Source: Alkaliphilus hydrothermalis
GTDB lineage: Bacteria > Bacillota > Clostridia > Peptostreptococcales > Natronincolaceae
Reading direction: 5' to 3'
Length of the DNA stretch: 64,000 nucleotides
Assembly (NCBI RefSeq): GCF_016908555.1
Contig: NZ_JAFBEE010000011.1
Location: forward strand, 1-64,000
Shown here: positions 53,374 to 62,603 of the stretch, piece by piece
Layout: each line of letters starts with the position of its first letter
Numbering within the stretch: position 1 is the stretch's first letter
Position numbers and translations under genes: made by a program
Notes under the pieces: generated by a model
The model's database searches: none
What the model was told of the DNA's origin: nothing
What the model saw: only the letters and a program-made list of their open reading frames with translations

Positions 53374-54252
53374 CTATTTATTAGTTAGCATACCTAGTAA
53401 AGATTCAAAAAACTGTCGTATAGCATCTAGAATACGCTCCAAGATGCCTTTAACCTCTTCATTCTGCTGAGAAATTTCTCCGATCCTTTCACCTATGCCC
53501 TTTAACTGTTGTCTAATAACCTCCGTATTCAAATTTAGCTTTGTAATTTCCTGCATTAGCCTAGTAATTTCCTCTATTTGCTCCACATTCAAATTAATAT
53601 CTAACCTACCAGCTATTTCGATGACAATTTTTTTAATTTCTTCTGGGTCTTTGATACCTCTATCAATGATTTCTTCCTTAATCTGTTTAATCAACAACGG
53701 GGCCTTTTCCCGTCCTATTTCCTCCCCTAGCTCTCCTGTTTTCACCATTTCTTCATTGGCAATTTTCTTCTGTTCTTCACTAATATTGGCGCCCCGCACC
53801 TCTTCAAATGCCTTTAAGATTCCTGTCAGAGCCGCTGTTCCCGAAACATTAAAGGGGGCCGCTGCAATAACCCTTGCATTGGTTACGCCTGCTGTCACCA
53901 AAGCGTTTTGATACATTTCAGCCGTCACCCAATTGATATTATAGGTCTCCACTTTGATCCCTTCACCTTTTTCCAAATCCTCCACATAGGCTGAAGAAAT
54001 GGATCGACTACCGATTTGATTTTCTGCTGCTATTCCCTTTAGGTAATTCCGTTCTTCTTCATTGGTAACCACCAAGATCTTAACGTCCTTTTCTTCTACG
54101 CCAAAAATTTTTAGCATCTGTGACCGTTGATTCTGGTCTAAATCATTTCCTAGTGTGACGACTCTTTCCCCTTGTCCATAGACTAGACTACCAGCCATCA
54201 GTGTCAGCATGATTGATAATATGATTAGGCTCCTTTTTAGTCTAAACTTCAT
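53374..54252 (-). CDS. Exported DUF1002-like protein
   Basis: 292 residues with a clear signal peptide (basic MKFRLKR then a hydrophobic core, cleavage likely after VYG near residue 26). The body resembles Bacillus YpuA/DUF1002 proteins: EERNYLKGIA, SSAYVEDLEKGEGI, VTAEMYQNALVTAGV. The C-terminal third is helical with heptad repeats. Function unknown; cell-envelope role inferred. Confidence 0.75.
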   Translation of the reverse strand: MKFRLKRSLIILSIMLTLMAGSLVYGQGERVVTLGNDLDQNQRSQMLKIFGVEEKDVKILVVTNEEERNYLKGIAAENQIGSRSISSAYVEDLEKGEGIKVETYNINWVTAEMYQNALVTAGVTNARVIAAAPFNVSGTAALTGILKAFEEVRGANISEEQKKIANEEMVKTGELGEEIGREKAPLLIKQIKEEIIDRGIKDPEEIKKIVIEIAGRLDINLNVEQIEEITRLMQEITKLNLNTEVIRQQLKGIGERIGEISQQNEEVKGILERILDAIRQFFESLLGMLTNK

Positions 54253-54319
54253 AAGTCTACCTCCATCCTATTTTCTTGTATTTTGCCACAGGGAAAAATT
54301 GTTATACATGTTTTAGTCC

Positions 54320-54360
54320 ATAAAAAAGAAGCAACAACACTGCTGCTCCTTCTTTAATAT
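54320..54360 (-). terminator. Terminator after the proS genes
   Basis: AAAGAAG...CTTCTTT arms with an internal GCA/TGC extension and a T-run on the minus strand, directly at the stop of the bacterial-type proS. Confidence 0.6.
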
Positions 54361-56069
54361 TACTCCATCAACAATCTTTTGATTATGTCCAGTACTTCAT
54401 TAGCACTAATATCCTCTGCTTGATCCTGATCTCGAAGTTTAAACTCTACTCTTCCTTCGGCTGCATTCTTTCCAACAACAACCCTAATAGGAATACCAAT
54501 AAGGTCAGCATCGGTAAATTTAACCCCTGGTCTTTCCTTACGATCATCCAATAGAACCTCCACGCCAGCTCTACCTAGTTGATTGTATAATTCTTCCCCT
54601 AGACGATATTGTTCTTCCTTCGATGGATTAACTATGGTGATCACAACGTGATAAGGGGCTAAAGAAATCGGCCACTTAATTCCCGACTCATCATAATATT
54701 GCTCGATTACAGCCGCTAGTGTACGACTTACACCAATTCCATAGGATCCCATCCAAAAGAACTGATCTTTTCCGTTCTCATCCAAGAACTTAGCATTTAA
54801 ACCTTCACTATATTTAGTTGCCAATTGGAATATATTACCTACTTCTATACCTCTTTCTAGAGTAAGTTTTTCATTACATTGAGGGCATAGATCCCCCTCT
54901 TCCACCATTAAAAGATCATCTATTACTTCTCCTGTAAAGTCTACACCATAATTTACATTCTTTAAGTGGAAGTCAGTTTCGTTAGCACCAACAATAAAAT
55001 TAGTCATTTGTGTTACTCTTGAATCAACCAACACCCGTACTTTTTCCTTTAGACCAATGGGTCCAGCGAATCCTACTTCTGCACCAGTTACTTTGATGAC
55101 TAACTCTTCCTTCGCCATTTCGATATCATGTTCGTTTACGCCTAGTATGTTGAGCGCTTTTGTGAGGTTTAACTCACGGTCTCCAGGGATACAGATGGCG
55201 ATCACTTCCCCCTTTGCTTCCAACAATAAGGTTTTCACAAAACGGGAGCTACTAATATTGAAGAAGGATACTAATTCTTCCACCTTCTTTACACCTGGAG
55301 TGTGAACCTTTTCCTTCTGTAATGGCTTTTCATCATTTTTCTTTAGATTATAATTACTTACAGCCTTTTCGTCGGTGGCAGCATAGTCACAACTAGGACA
55401 GTAGGCAATCACACTTTCTCCATTTTCACATAAAGCCATGAACTCGTGGGAATCACTATCCCCCATTGCTCCTGCATCCCCTTGAACAACCCTATATTTT
55501 AACTTGCATCTATCAAATACCTTTTCATATGCTTTCCACATTTCTTGGTATGACTCTTTCATACCTTCTTCATTTCGATCAAAACTGTAGGCATCCTTCA
55601 TCAAAAATTCCCTTGATCGAATTAATCCAAAACGGGGTCTTCTTTCATCCCTGTACTTGGTTTGAATTTGATATAGATTTAATGGCAATTGTTTATAGGA
55701 TTTCAATTCATTCTTAACAACATCGGTGAAGATTTCTTCATGGGTTGGTCCTAAGCAAAACTCTCGATTATGACGATCATTCAGACGGAACATTTCTGGC
55801 CCAAAGGCTGCCCATCGTCCAGTCTCTTCCCATAATTCCTTTGGTTGCAGAGCTGACATCAGTACTTCCTGTGCTCCTGCCAAATCCATTTCTTCCCTTA
55901 CGATATTTTCAACCTTCCTTAGTACTCGATATCCTAAAGGAAGATAGGAGTATACTCCCGATACTAGTTTCCGAATCATCCCTGCCCTAAGCAACAACCT
56001 ATGGCTTGGCAACTCAGTTTCCGTTGGATCTTGTCTTAGGGTTGGCATATATAGTTTTGACATTTTCAT
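54360..56069 (-). CDS. proS: Prolyl-tRNA synthetase, bacterial type
   Basis: 569 residues, class II synthetase of the long bacterial form. Class II motifs (motif 2 RDERRPRFGLIRSREFLMKDA; motif 3 GIGVSR) flank an editing (INS) domain of about 150 residues that begins around residue 235. AAGGAG nine bases before the first ATG. It is the second ProRS in the operon, 53 bases after a different archaeal-type ProRS. Confidence 0.96.
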   Translation of the reverse strand: MKMSKLYMPTLRQDPTETELPSHRLLLRAGMIRKLVSGVYSYLPLGYRVLRKVENIVREEMDLAGAQEVLMSALQPKELWEETGRWAAFGPEMFRLNDRHNREFCLGPTHEEIFTDVVKNELKSYKQLPLNLYQIQTKYRDERRPRFGLIRSREFLMKDAYSFDRNEEGMKESYQEMWKAYEKVFDRCKLKYRVVQGDAGAMGDSDSHEFMALCENGESVIAYCPSCDYAATDEKAVSNYNLKKNDEKPLQKEKVHTPGVKKVEELVSFFNISSSRFVKTLLLEAKGEVIAICIPGDRELNLTKALNILGVNEHDIEMAKEELVIKVTGAEVGFAGPIGLKEKVRVLVDSRVTQMTNFIVGANETDFHLKNVNYGVDFTGEVIDDLLMVEEGDLCPQCNEKLTLERGIEVGNIFQLATKYSEGLNAKFLDENGKDQFFWMGSYGIGVSRTLAAVIEQYYDESGIKWPISLAPYHVVITIVNPSKEEQYRLGEELYNQLGRAGVEVLLDDRKERPGVKFTDADLIGIPIRVVVGKNAAEGRVEFKLRDQDQAEDISANEVLDIIKRLLME

Positions 56070-56122
56070 TGTTAATCTCTCCTTACTAATTTAAAATATT
56101 AAGATGGGGGCTTTTCAACAGC

Positions 56123-57565
56123 CTAATATGCTTTAGCGAAAAATGCCATCTTAGCTGCAGGCTTACCACAGAAAGGACAAGTATCCCCTAGCTTTTCTTG
56201 CTCAAAAGGAATACATCTTACCGTTACTCCTGTTTCTTGCTTGATTTTGTCTTCACAGGCTCGGTCTTCACACCACATTGCCTTTACAAAGCCTGGCTTT
56301 GTCTCCATTACTTCCTTCATTTCGTCAAGGCTCTTCACGTAGTAGGTCTTTTCATCCCTCATGTGTTTAGCTTTTAATAATAAATTGTTTTGAATATCCT
56401 CCAGTAAACTTGCAACGGTTTCTTTTAAGCTATCCATCGCTACAGCCTCTTTTTCTAATGTATCTCTTCTAAATAACATTACTTGATTCTTTTCTATGTC
56501 CTTTGGCCCTATTTCAATCCTTAGGGGAACACCCTTCATTTCCCATTCGTTGAATTTCCAGCCTGGTGAATAGTTCTCCCTATCATCTAGCTCTACTCTG
56601 AAATCATTTCTTAGCTCTGAATAGAGTTCATGCACCTGATCCATTACACCCTCCTTATGGCTGGCGATTGGTACAATGGCGATTTGTGTTGGAGCGACCC
56701 TTGGCGGTAATACAAGACCACGGTTATCTCCATGGGTCATGATGATTCCACCGATTAATCTTGTGGATACTCCCCATGATGTGTGATATGGATGCTTTAG
56801 TTCTCCATCACGATCAAGAAAGGTAATATCAAATGCAGTTGTAAAGTGCTGAGCTAAGTTGTGGGATGTACCTGCTTGTAGGGCCTTTCCGTCATGCATT
56901 AAAGCTTCCATCGTATAAGTAGCGTGGGCACCAGCAAACTTTTCCTTCTCAGACTTTTGCCCGATGACAACTGGGATAGCCAATATTTCCTCAGCCATCT
57001 CCCTATAAACATGAAGCATTTGTAGCGTCTCTTCTTGTGCCTCTTCAGCAGTTTCGTGTAGGGTATGCCCCTCTTGCCATAGGAACTCTGATGTTCTTAA
57101 AAATGGTCTTGTACTCTTTTCCCAACGAACAACACTACACCATTGGTTGTATAGGAAAGGTAAATCTCTATAGGATTTTAACCATTTAGAATACATTTCA
57201 CAGATAATTGTCTCAGAGGTTGGTCTAACGCAAAGCCTTTCGGCTAATTCCTCAGATCCCCCGTGGGTAACCCATGCCACCTCTGGCGCAAAACCCTCTA
57301 CGTGCTCTGCCTCCTTCTTTAACAAACTCTCTGGAATTAAAAGAGGGAAGTAGCAGTTCTTATGACCTGTTTCTTTAAATCTACCATCTAAATGAGCTTG
57401 GATGTTCTCCCAAATGGCATAACCATAGGGCTTGATTACCATAAATCCCTTTACAGGTGAGTAGTCAACCATATCTGTTTTTCGAATCACGTCCGTATAC
57501 CATTGCGCAAAATCAGTTTCCATAGGTGTAATTTCACTTACAAATTGCTTATCTTTTTTACCCAC
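56123..57565 (-). CDS. proS: Prolyl-tRNA synthetase, archaeal/eukaryotic type (ProS type 3)
   Basis: 480 residues from GTG at 57565 (AAGGAG at eight bases). Lacks the bacterial INS editing insert; motif 2 is RWEKSTRPFLRTSEFLW, motif 3 GVSTRLIGG. The C-terminal extension carries CEDRAC...CPFC cysteines for zinc and ends in Tyr (FFAKAY), as in this class. First gene after the proline T-box. Confidence 0.95.
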   Translation of the reverse strand: MGKKDKQFVSEITPMETDFAQWYTDVIRKTDMVDYSPVKGFMVIKPYGYAIWENIQAHLDGRFKETGHKNCYFPLLIPESLLKKEAEHVEGFAPEVAWVTHGGSEELAERLCVRPTSETIICEMYSKWLKSYRDLPFLYNQWCSVVRWEKSTRPFLRTSEFLWQEGHTLHETAEEAQEETLQMLHVYREMAEEILAIPVVIGQKSEKEKFAGAHATYTMEALMHDGKALQAGTSHNLAQHFTTAFDITFLDRDGELKHPYHTSWGVSTRLIGGIIMTHGDNRGLVLPPRVAPTQIAIVPIASHKEGVMDQVHELYSELRNDFRVELDDRENYSPGWKFNEWEMKGVPLRIEIGPKDIEKNQVMLFRRDTLEKEAVAMDSLKETVASLLEDIQNNLLLKAKHMRDEKTYYVKSLDEMKEVMETKPGFVKAMWCEDRACEDKIKQETGVTVRCIPFEQEKLGDTCPFCGKPAAKMAFFAKAY

Positions 57566-57659
57566 TGTTCTTACTCCTTTCCGACTATCTATTTTTTCTA
57601 GCACTGCTCATAAAGGGCTATAGATTCACTAATACAGCTGACTCCTTTAGTATTTTACA

Positions 57660-57905
57660 AAAAACAAAGATCCCGTCTCTAACATCATAGCTAGAGACGA
57701 GATCTATATTCCCGCGGTACCACTCTAATTAATCCTACTGGATTCTCTTAAAGGCATAACGGTGCCCCCACCGACATTGATTTTATTTCAATCAGCAACT
57801 CCAGGACGGGTTCAAGAAATTAAGCCTAAAAATCTTTCAGCCGAGGATTTTCTCTCTATTAAGCATCATTTCCTTACTATTTCCTATCTTAGTCTTTGTC
57901 ATATT
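57660..57905 (-). promoter_or_regulatory. T-box riboswitch, proline specific, for the two proS genes
   Basis: The T-box motif AGAGTGGTACCGCGGG is at 57726-57711 on the minus strand. A CCC codon (57810-57808) in GAACCCGTCC sits where the specifier is expected, consistent with tRNA-Pro. Terminator arms GATCCCGTCTCTA (57669-57681) and TAGAGACGAGATC (57692-57704) plus T-rich tail. Confidence 0.9.
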
Positions 57906-57910
57906 CTTTT

Positions 57911-58021
57911 TTATAACGAATAGGAAAGTTCTGCTTTAAAAGAACATAAAAGAGAACTTTTCCGTTAATGAGTTTCAACGAAGTCAACATTTAAATCTTC
58001 CGAAGGAAGACTTTGTTATAA
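57911..58021 (-). repeat. Copy B of the dispersed ~110-bp element
   Basis: Reverse complement aligns with 1281-1389 at about 80 percent. Ends are TTATAACGAA and TTTGTTATAA, imperfect terminal inverted repeats. Contains hairpin AAATCTTCC/GGAAGACTTT and a longer pairing between the AGAACTTTCC and GGAAAAGTTCT regions. It begins at the -10 box of the proS promoter, so it is transcribed as the first part of the T-box leader. Confidence 0.7.
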
Positions 58022-58049
58022 GCATACCTAAATCTCTATAAAATGTCAA
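58021..58049 (-). promoter_or_regulatory. Promoter of the proS T-box transcript
   Basis: On the minus strand TTGACA (58049-58044), 17-bp spacer, TATGCT (58026-58021). The -10 box overlaps the edge of repeat copy B. Confidence 0.65.
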
Positions 58050-58078
58050 CTTATAATTATATACAGCTAGTTTATCCA

Positions 58079-59275
58079 TTATGACCTAAAAATAACCGAC
58101 TCTTTGTTAAACATATATTTTGTAAATAATAATGATGCAACCACCAGTGCAAAAGACATTGAGAAGGTAATGGCGATATGTACTGGATTAATTATATCCA
58201 CCAGGACTTCCTTCATTAATAGGACTGCATTTAATATCGGTATAAAGAACAAGTTAGTAGAAATTGTTCTTAAATCCATGAACATCGTCAAATATGCTGG
58301 CACCATCAGTACAATTGTAATTGGACTTAAATACGTTCCAGCCTCCTTGTAGGACTTTGCAAACACGCTAATTGCCAGCATTACACCGCTCAACATCATG
58401 GCAATGAGCATAGAAACCCCTACTAGAATTAGAATTGATATAGGCGAAATACTTAATTCCATCGGCATCATATCAGGATTCATCTTTGCAGATACCACTA
58501 ATCCTGCCAATGAGGTAATCACCCCAATCACGGAAGCTAATAAAATCGTTAAATACTTTCCTACCAGTATGGATAATCTGTCAGCACCAGTTGATAATAA
58601 TGGCTCCAGTGACAACCTTTCCTTTTCCCCAGCACCTAAATCTATCGCTGCTGGCATACCCCCAATAACAGGGTACAACATTAGTAGAAATGGCAATAGA
58701 AAGGTCAGTAACATGAGGGCTTCCCCACCCCCCTTAGACTCTTCACCCTCTGGTACATAGGCTTCTCTGTTGATAATCGTAGGCTGCAGCTTTTGTGGAT
58801 CAATTCCCAATTCCGCCAATCTTCCTAACCTAACCCCCTCAGTATATCCCATAATTACATTTTGCACTGTGGCAGTAGCCATGGTGGACTCACTACTTAC
58901 TTCATCATAGATCAATTTAACATTAGCAGGTATCTGCCCCTTGATCTTCTCCTCAAATCCTTCCTCCAAGTGTATAATCGTTTTTATCTCTCCTGCCTTT
59001 AGGGATTCATAGGCATCCTCCACCTTCATCACCTTGAGCCCCTCAGCATTTTTAATATAACTGATCAGCTGACTTTCTTCCCCCTGCGCCTCAATAGCAA
59101 TTGGGATATCTTGCTTCAAGTTATTCTCCATTTTTGATCTTCCCATACCCATTAAATAAAACATCAAAGGAAATACCATTACAGGAATTAGCACTCCTGC
59201 TAACCAAGTTCTCTTATCCCTAAAAATATCCTTCAGCTCTTTTTTTAATACGATAGCGATATGCTTATAATTCAT
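58079..59275 (-). CDS. ABC-2 type permease, NatB-like
   Basis: 398 residues from ATG at 59275 (a GTG three codons upstream is also possible). One N-terminal membrane helix, a large extracytoplasmic domain (about residues 50-180) and a cluster of five to six C-terminal helices: the NatB/ABC-2 layout for sodium or drug export. DLGAGEKERLSLEPLLSTGA is the conserved cytosolic loop. Overlaps its ATPase gene by 11 bases. Confidence 0.85.
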   Translation of the reverse strand: MNYKHIAIVLKKELKDIFRDKRTWLAGVLIPVMVFPLMFYLMGMGRSKMENNLKQDIPIAIEAQGEESQLISYIKNAEGLKVMKVEDAYESLKAGEIKTIIHLEEGFEEKIKGQIPANVKLIYDEVSSESTMATATVQNVIMGYTEGVRLGRLAELGIDPQKLQPTIINREAYVPEGEESKGGGEALMLLTFLLPFLLMLYPVIGGMPAAIDLGAGEKERLSLEPLLSTGADRLSILVGKYLTILLASVIGVITSLAGLVVSAKMNPDMMPMELSISPISILILVGVSMLIAMMLSGVMLAISVFAKSYKEAGTYLSPITIVLMVPAYLTMFMDLRTISTNLFFIPILNAVLLMKEVLVDIINPVHIAITFSMSFALVVASLLFTKYMFNKESVIFRS

Positions 59276-59993
59276 TTCCTTCACCTACCAATTCCAGGAA
59301 TAAATCCTCCATATTTTTATCATATTTCTCTTTAATTTCCTTTAAATAACCCGATTCAACTATCTTACCCTTATGAATAACTGCAACTCGATCACATAAT
59401 TTTTCCACTTCAGCCATTGAGTGGCTTGAAAAAATCACCGTTTTTCCCTCTGCTTTACAGGTTTCAATAAACTGTTGAATGATTCTTGCTCCACCTACAT
59501 CTAATCCAGAAGTAGGCTCGTCAAACAGCATAATGGATGGATTATGCACGATTGACCTTGCAATTGCTACTTTTTGTTTCATTCCCTTAGAGAATTTACC
59601 TGCCCTACGATCAATATATTCCTCCATATTAAATACCTTGACAAGATGCTTGATTCTGTCATCTATTTCATCCTTAGTCATGTCATTTAATTCCCCGTAG
59701 TAGACAATGTTCTCTCTAGCAGTCAACCGATCATATATGCCACTTTCACCACCAAAAAGAATTCCTATTTCTTTTCGGATCTCATTTGCAGAGTCCAACA
59801 CATTTTTTCCATTCAGTTTTACAGTACCTCCATCGGGCTTCAACATTGTGGCTAAAATCCTTAGGGTAGTTGTTTTTCCAGCACCATTTTCCCCTAAAAG
59901 CCCCAAAACTTCTCCTTTTGCAACAATAAAATCTATCCCCTTTAAGGCTTCGAAGTTTTTGAAATTTTTCTTCAGTCCCCTTACTTCAATCAT
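59265..59993 (-). CDS. ABC transporter ATPase, NatA-like
   Basis: 242 residues. Walker A GENGAGKTT, signature FSKGMKQK, Walker B IMLFDEPTSGLD, H-loop FSSHSM. Partner of the NatB-like permease. Starts about 23 bases after ispF. Confidence 0.93.
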   Translation of the reverse strand: MIEVRGLKKNFKNFEALKGIDFIVAKGEVLGLLGENGAGKTTTLRILATMLKPDGGTVKLNGKNVLDSANEIRKEIGILFGGESGIYDRLTARENIVYYGELNDMTKDEIDDRIKHLVKVFNMEEYIDRRAGKFSKGMKQKVAIARSIVHNPSIMLFDEPTSGLDVGGARIIQQFIETCKAEGKTVIFSSHSMAEVEKLCDRVAVIHKGKIVESGYLKEIKEKYDKNMEDLFLELVGEGNEL

Positions 59994-60016
59994 CTACATC
60001 CCCTCTTTTCAACTTA

Positions 60017-60496
60017 TTATATTAATTTGATAATACTTGCTACTACTTGAGCTGCAATTCCCTTTCCCTTACCAGTAAAACCCAATCCCTCTGTGGTGGT
60101 GGCCTTTACATTAATGTCATCTATAGATGTCTTTACCACCCTAGCAATATTCTCCCTCATTTGCAGTATATGAGGAGCCATTTTAGGTCTTTCAGCAATA
60201 ATGGTAGCGTCAATATTGATTACCTTGTATCCCTTTTCCTCCAACATTTCTACAACTACCTCCAATAGCTTTAGGCTGTCGGCCCCCTTATAGTTTTCAT
60301 CCGTATCAGGAAAGTGTTTGCCTATATCACCAAGACCTGCTGCCCCCAACAGAGCATCCTTTATTGCATGTAATAATACGTCTGCATCTGAATGGCCTAA
60401 AAGCCCTTTTTCAAAGGGAATTTCAACCCCACCTAAAATTAATTTTCTCTCTTTTACTAATCTATGGACATCATATCCCATTCCAACTCTATACAT
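60017..60496 (-). CDS. ispF: 2-C-methyl-D-erythritol 2,4-cyclodiphosphate synthase
   Basis: 159 residues. GMGYDVHRLV and GHSDADVLLHAI hold the metal-binding Asp/His; TTEGLGFTGKGKGIAAQ closes the site. Fifth step of the MEP pathway. Overlaps the ispD stop by one base. Confidence 0.97.
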   Translation of the reverse strand: MYRVGMGYDVHRLVKERKLILGGVEIPFEKGLLGHSDADVLLHAIKDALLGAAGLGDIGKHFPDTDENYKGADSLKLLEVVVEMLEEKGYKVINIDATIIAERPKMAPHILQMRENIARVVKTSIDDINVKATTTEGLGFTGKGKGIAAQVVASIIKLI

Positions 60497-61200
60497 TAGT
60501 TTTCCTCTCCCTTCATCAGGATTTTTTCAGCTATTAACAAATCATCTGGTGTCGTTAATTTAATATTTTCATAATCCCCCATAATTACCTTTACCCTCTG
60601 ACCCACCTTCTCCATCAGAGAGGCATCATCCGTTATAGATTCATCCCACTGGTTCTTGTCATAGGCTTCCCTTAACAATGAATATCTAAAAGTCTGGGGT
60701 GTCTGGATTGCCCACAATGTCTTCCTTGCTGGAGTGTTAGCCACTTCCATATTGTCGTTTATAATCTTGATCGTATCCTTGACAGGGACTCCAACAATCA
60801 CAGCCCCCTCCCGTTGAGCTTCCATTATACTATTTAATATAATCTCTTCTTTGACAAAGGGTCTTGCTCCATCATGGATTAGAACTATACTACAGTTATC
60901 TATAGCCACCAGTCCATTATATACGGAATGAAAACGTTCTTTTCCACCTTCAACCACTCGGGCTACTTTACTCAGCTGATATTTATCAAGGATCTCCTTT
61001 TGACAGAATTCTACTTCTCCTTCTCCAACAACTAAAACAATTTCTTCTATTTCAGTACAATCTTGAAATACTTGGAGGGTATGGGCTAGAACTGGTTTGT
61101 TATGTAGCATGATATATTGCTTGTGACAGCTGGCTCCCATTCGTTTACCCTTGCCACCTGCTACTACGACTGCCTTCACTTGTTGCTTTTCTTTTTCCAA
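60496..61200 (-). CDS. ispD: 2-C-methyl-D-erythritol 4-phosphate cytidylyltransferase
   Basis: 234 residues from TTG at 61200, which has AGAGGTGA upstream; a GTG three codons earlier is the alternative. Nucleotidyltransferase motifs VVVAGGKGKRMG, HDGARPFV and KTLWAIQTPQTF are intact. Third step of the MEP pathway. Confidence 0.94.
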   Translation of the reverse strand: MEKEKQQVKAVVVAGGKGKRMGASCHKQYIMLHNKPVLAHTLQVFQDCTEIEEIVLVVGEGEVEFCQKEILDKYQLSKVARVVEGGKERFHSVYNGLVAIDNCSIVLIHDGARPFVKEEIILNSIMEAQREGAVIVGVPVKDTIKIINDNMEVANTPARKTLWAIQTPQTFRYSLLREAYDKNQWDESITDDASLMEKVGQRVKVIMGDYENIKLTTPDDLLIAEKILMKGEEN

Positions 61201-61305
61201 ACAGCTCACCTCTATATTCTTTATATGTAATAAAAAGTATTTATATTTACTATTTCCTTTTCATTATATAATTTTTACTTAATTTTACCAATATTTTTTT
61301 GATTT

Positions 61306-61349
61306 AAAAAGCCTTCCTGTTTGTATGAGCTACAAATAAGAAGGCTTTT
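61306..61349 (-). terminator. Terminator after yacL
   Basis: AAAAAGCCTTC (61306-61316) pairs with GAAGGCTTTT (61340-61349), with an inner TTTGTA/TACAAA stem; minus-strand side ends in TTTTT. Confidence 0.85.
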
Positions 61350-61354
61350 GTTAC

Positions 61355-62458
61355 TTATGCTGATTTGTCCACCATAGACTTTGGTTTTGCAAAAATCATT
61401 CTTCCAGCAGCCGTTTGGAGCACACTGGTTACCAGTACATCAATATTTTTACCAATGAATTTCTTACCACTATCTACCACAATCATAGTTCCATCGTCTA
61501 AATATGCTAGACCTTGACCTGATTCCTTACCATCTTTAATGACTTGCACTAGCATTTCTTCCCCTGGAAGAACAATTGGTTTGACTGCATTTGCTAACTC
61601 ATTAATGTTAAGGACCGGAACCCCTTGAAACTCTGCAACTTTATTTAAGTTATAATCGTTTGTTAAAACCTTTCCCTCTAAGAATTGAGCGAGTTTGAGA
61701 AGTTTTGTGTCTACCTCGGACAAGTCATCAAAATCCTTACTATGGATTTTAACCTCAATATCCAACTCCTTTTGAATCTTGTTAAGAATGTCTAAACCTC
61801 TTCTTCCACGATTTCTCTTTAAGGAATCTGATGAATCTGCAATATGTCTTAATTCTTCAAGTACAAATTCTGGAATAATGAGGGGGCCCTCAACAAACCC
61901 AGTTTTACAGATATCAGCAATTCTACCATCTATAATCACACTTGTGTCCAAAATTTTGGGAGAAACCTTGGTTTCTTTTTTTCCGTTTTTTTCTTTAGAT
62001 GAGTTTTTTCTAAATAAAATCTGTAAACCCACAATCTCATCAATTTTCTTAGTGGCTATGGTAACCCCTAAGTAAGCCATGAAAACATACAAAGCTAAGG
62101 AAAGAATCTCTCCTACTAAAGGAATCGGTATTACATTTAATACCTGGCTGATTAAATATGCAATTACTAAACCAATAATTAATCCAACTGAGCCTAATAC
62201 AATATTAATTACGGGAACATTGGCTAATTCCTTTTCAATCCAATTGGCTAAATCTCTTCCTTGCTTGATGATCCATGGTGTTAGAATAAAAAATATACCT
62301 CCACCTACTACAGCAGAAATTATAATTCCGGTAATATAAGTTGTTAGGTTGTCCTGTACTGCTGGTGAAACTAAATTTCTAATAACAGAAACAAATAATG
62401 CAACACCTACTAAAGCACCTACAATTGATAAAGCACCTCTAATGATTCTATTAATCAT
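61355..62458 (-). CDS. YacL-type membrane protein with PIN and TRAM domains
   Basis: 367 residues: four membrane helices in the first ~140, then a PIN ribonuclease-like domain starting KILDTSVIIDGRIADI, and a TRAM domain near the C-terminus (GQGLAYLDDGTMIVVDSG). Found between disA/carD and ispD in Firmicutes. RNA-processing role presumed. Confidence 0.9.
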   Translation of the reverse strand: MINRIIRGALSIVGALVGVALFVSVIRNLVSPAVQDNLTTYITGIIISAVVGGGIFFILTPWIIKQGRDLANWIEKELANVPVINIVLGSVGLIIGLVIAYLISQVLNVIPIPLVGEILSLALYVFMAYLGVTIATKKIDEIVGLQILFRKNSSKEKNGKKETKVSPKILDTSVIIDGRIADICKTGFVEGPLIIPEFVLEELRHIADSSDSLKRNRGRRGLDILNKIQKELDIEVKIHSKDFDDLSEVDTKLLKLAQFLEGKVLTNDYNLNKVAEFQGVPVLNINELANAVKPIVLPGEEMLVQVIKDGKESGQGLAYLDDGTMIVVDSGKKFIGKNIDVLVTSVLQTAAGRMIFAKPKSMVDKSA

Positions 62459-62603
62459 TTAAACACCTCCTTACCATACATTATTACCACTTTTATTTTT
62501 TTTAAAATCAATTGATGCCTTTTTTATTATATCTTGTTTGGGGTTAATTTTTGACTAAGCTTTTAAGCCTATTTTTAATTAGTGTATGAGATAATGTTTT
62601 CGC

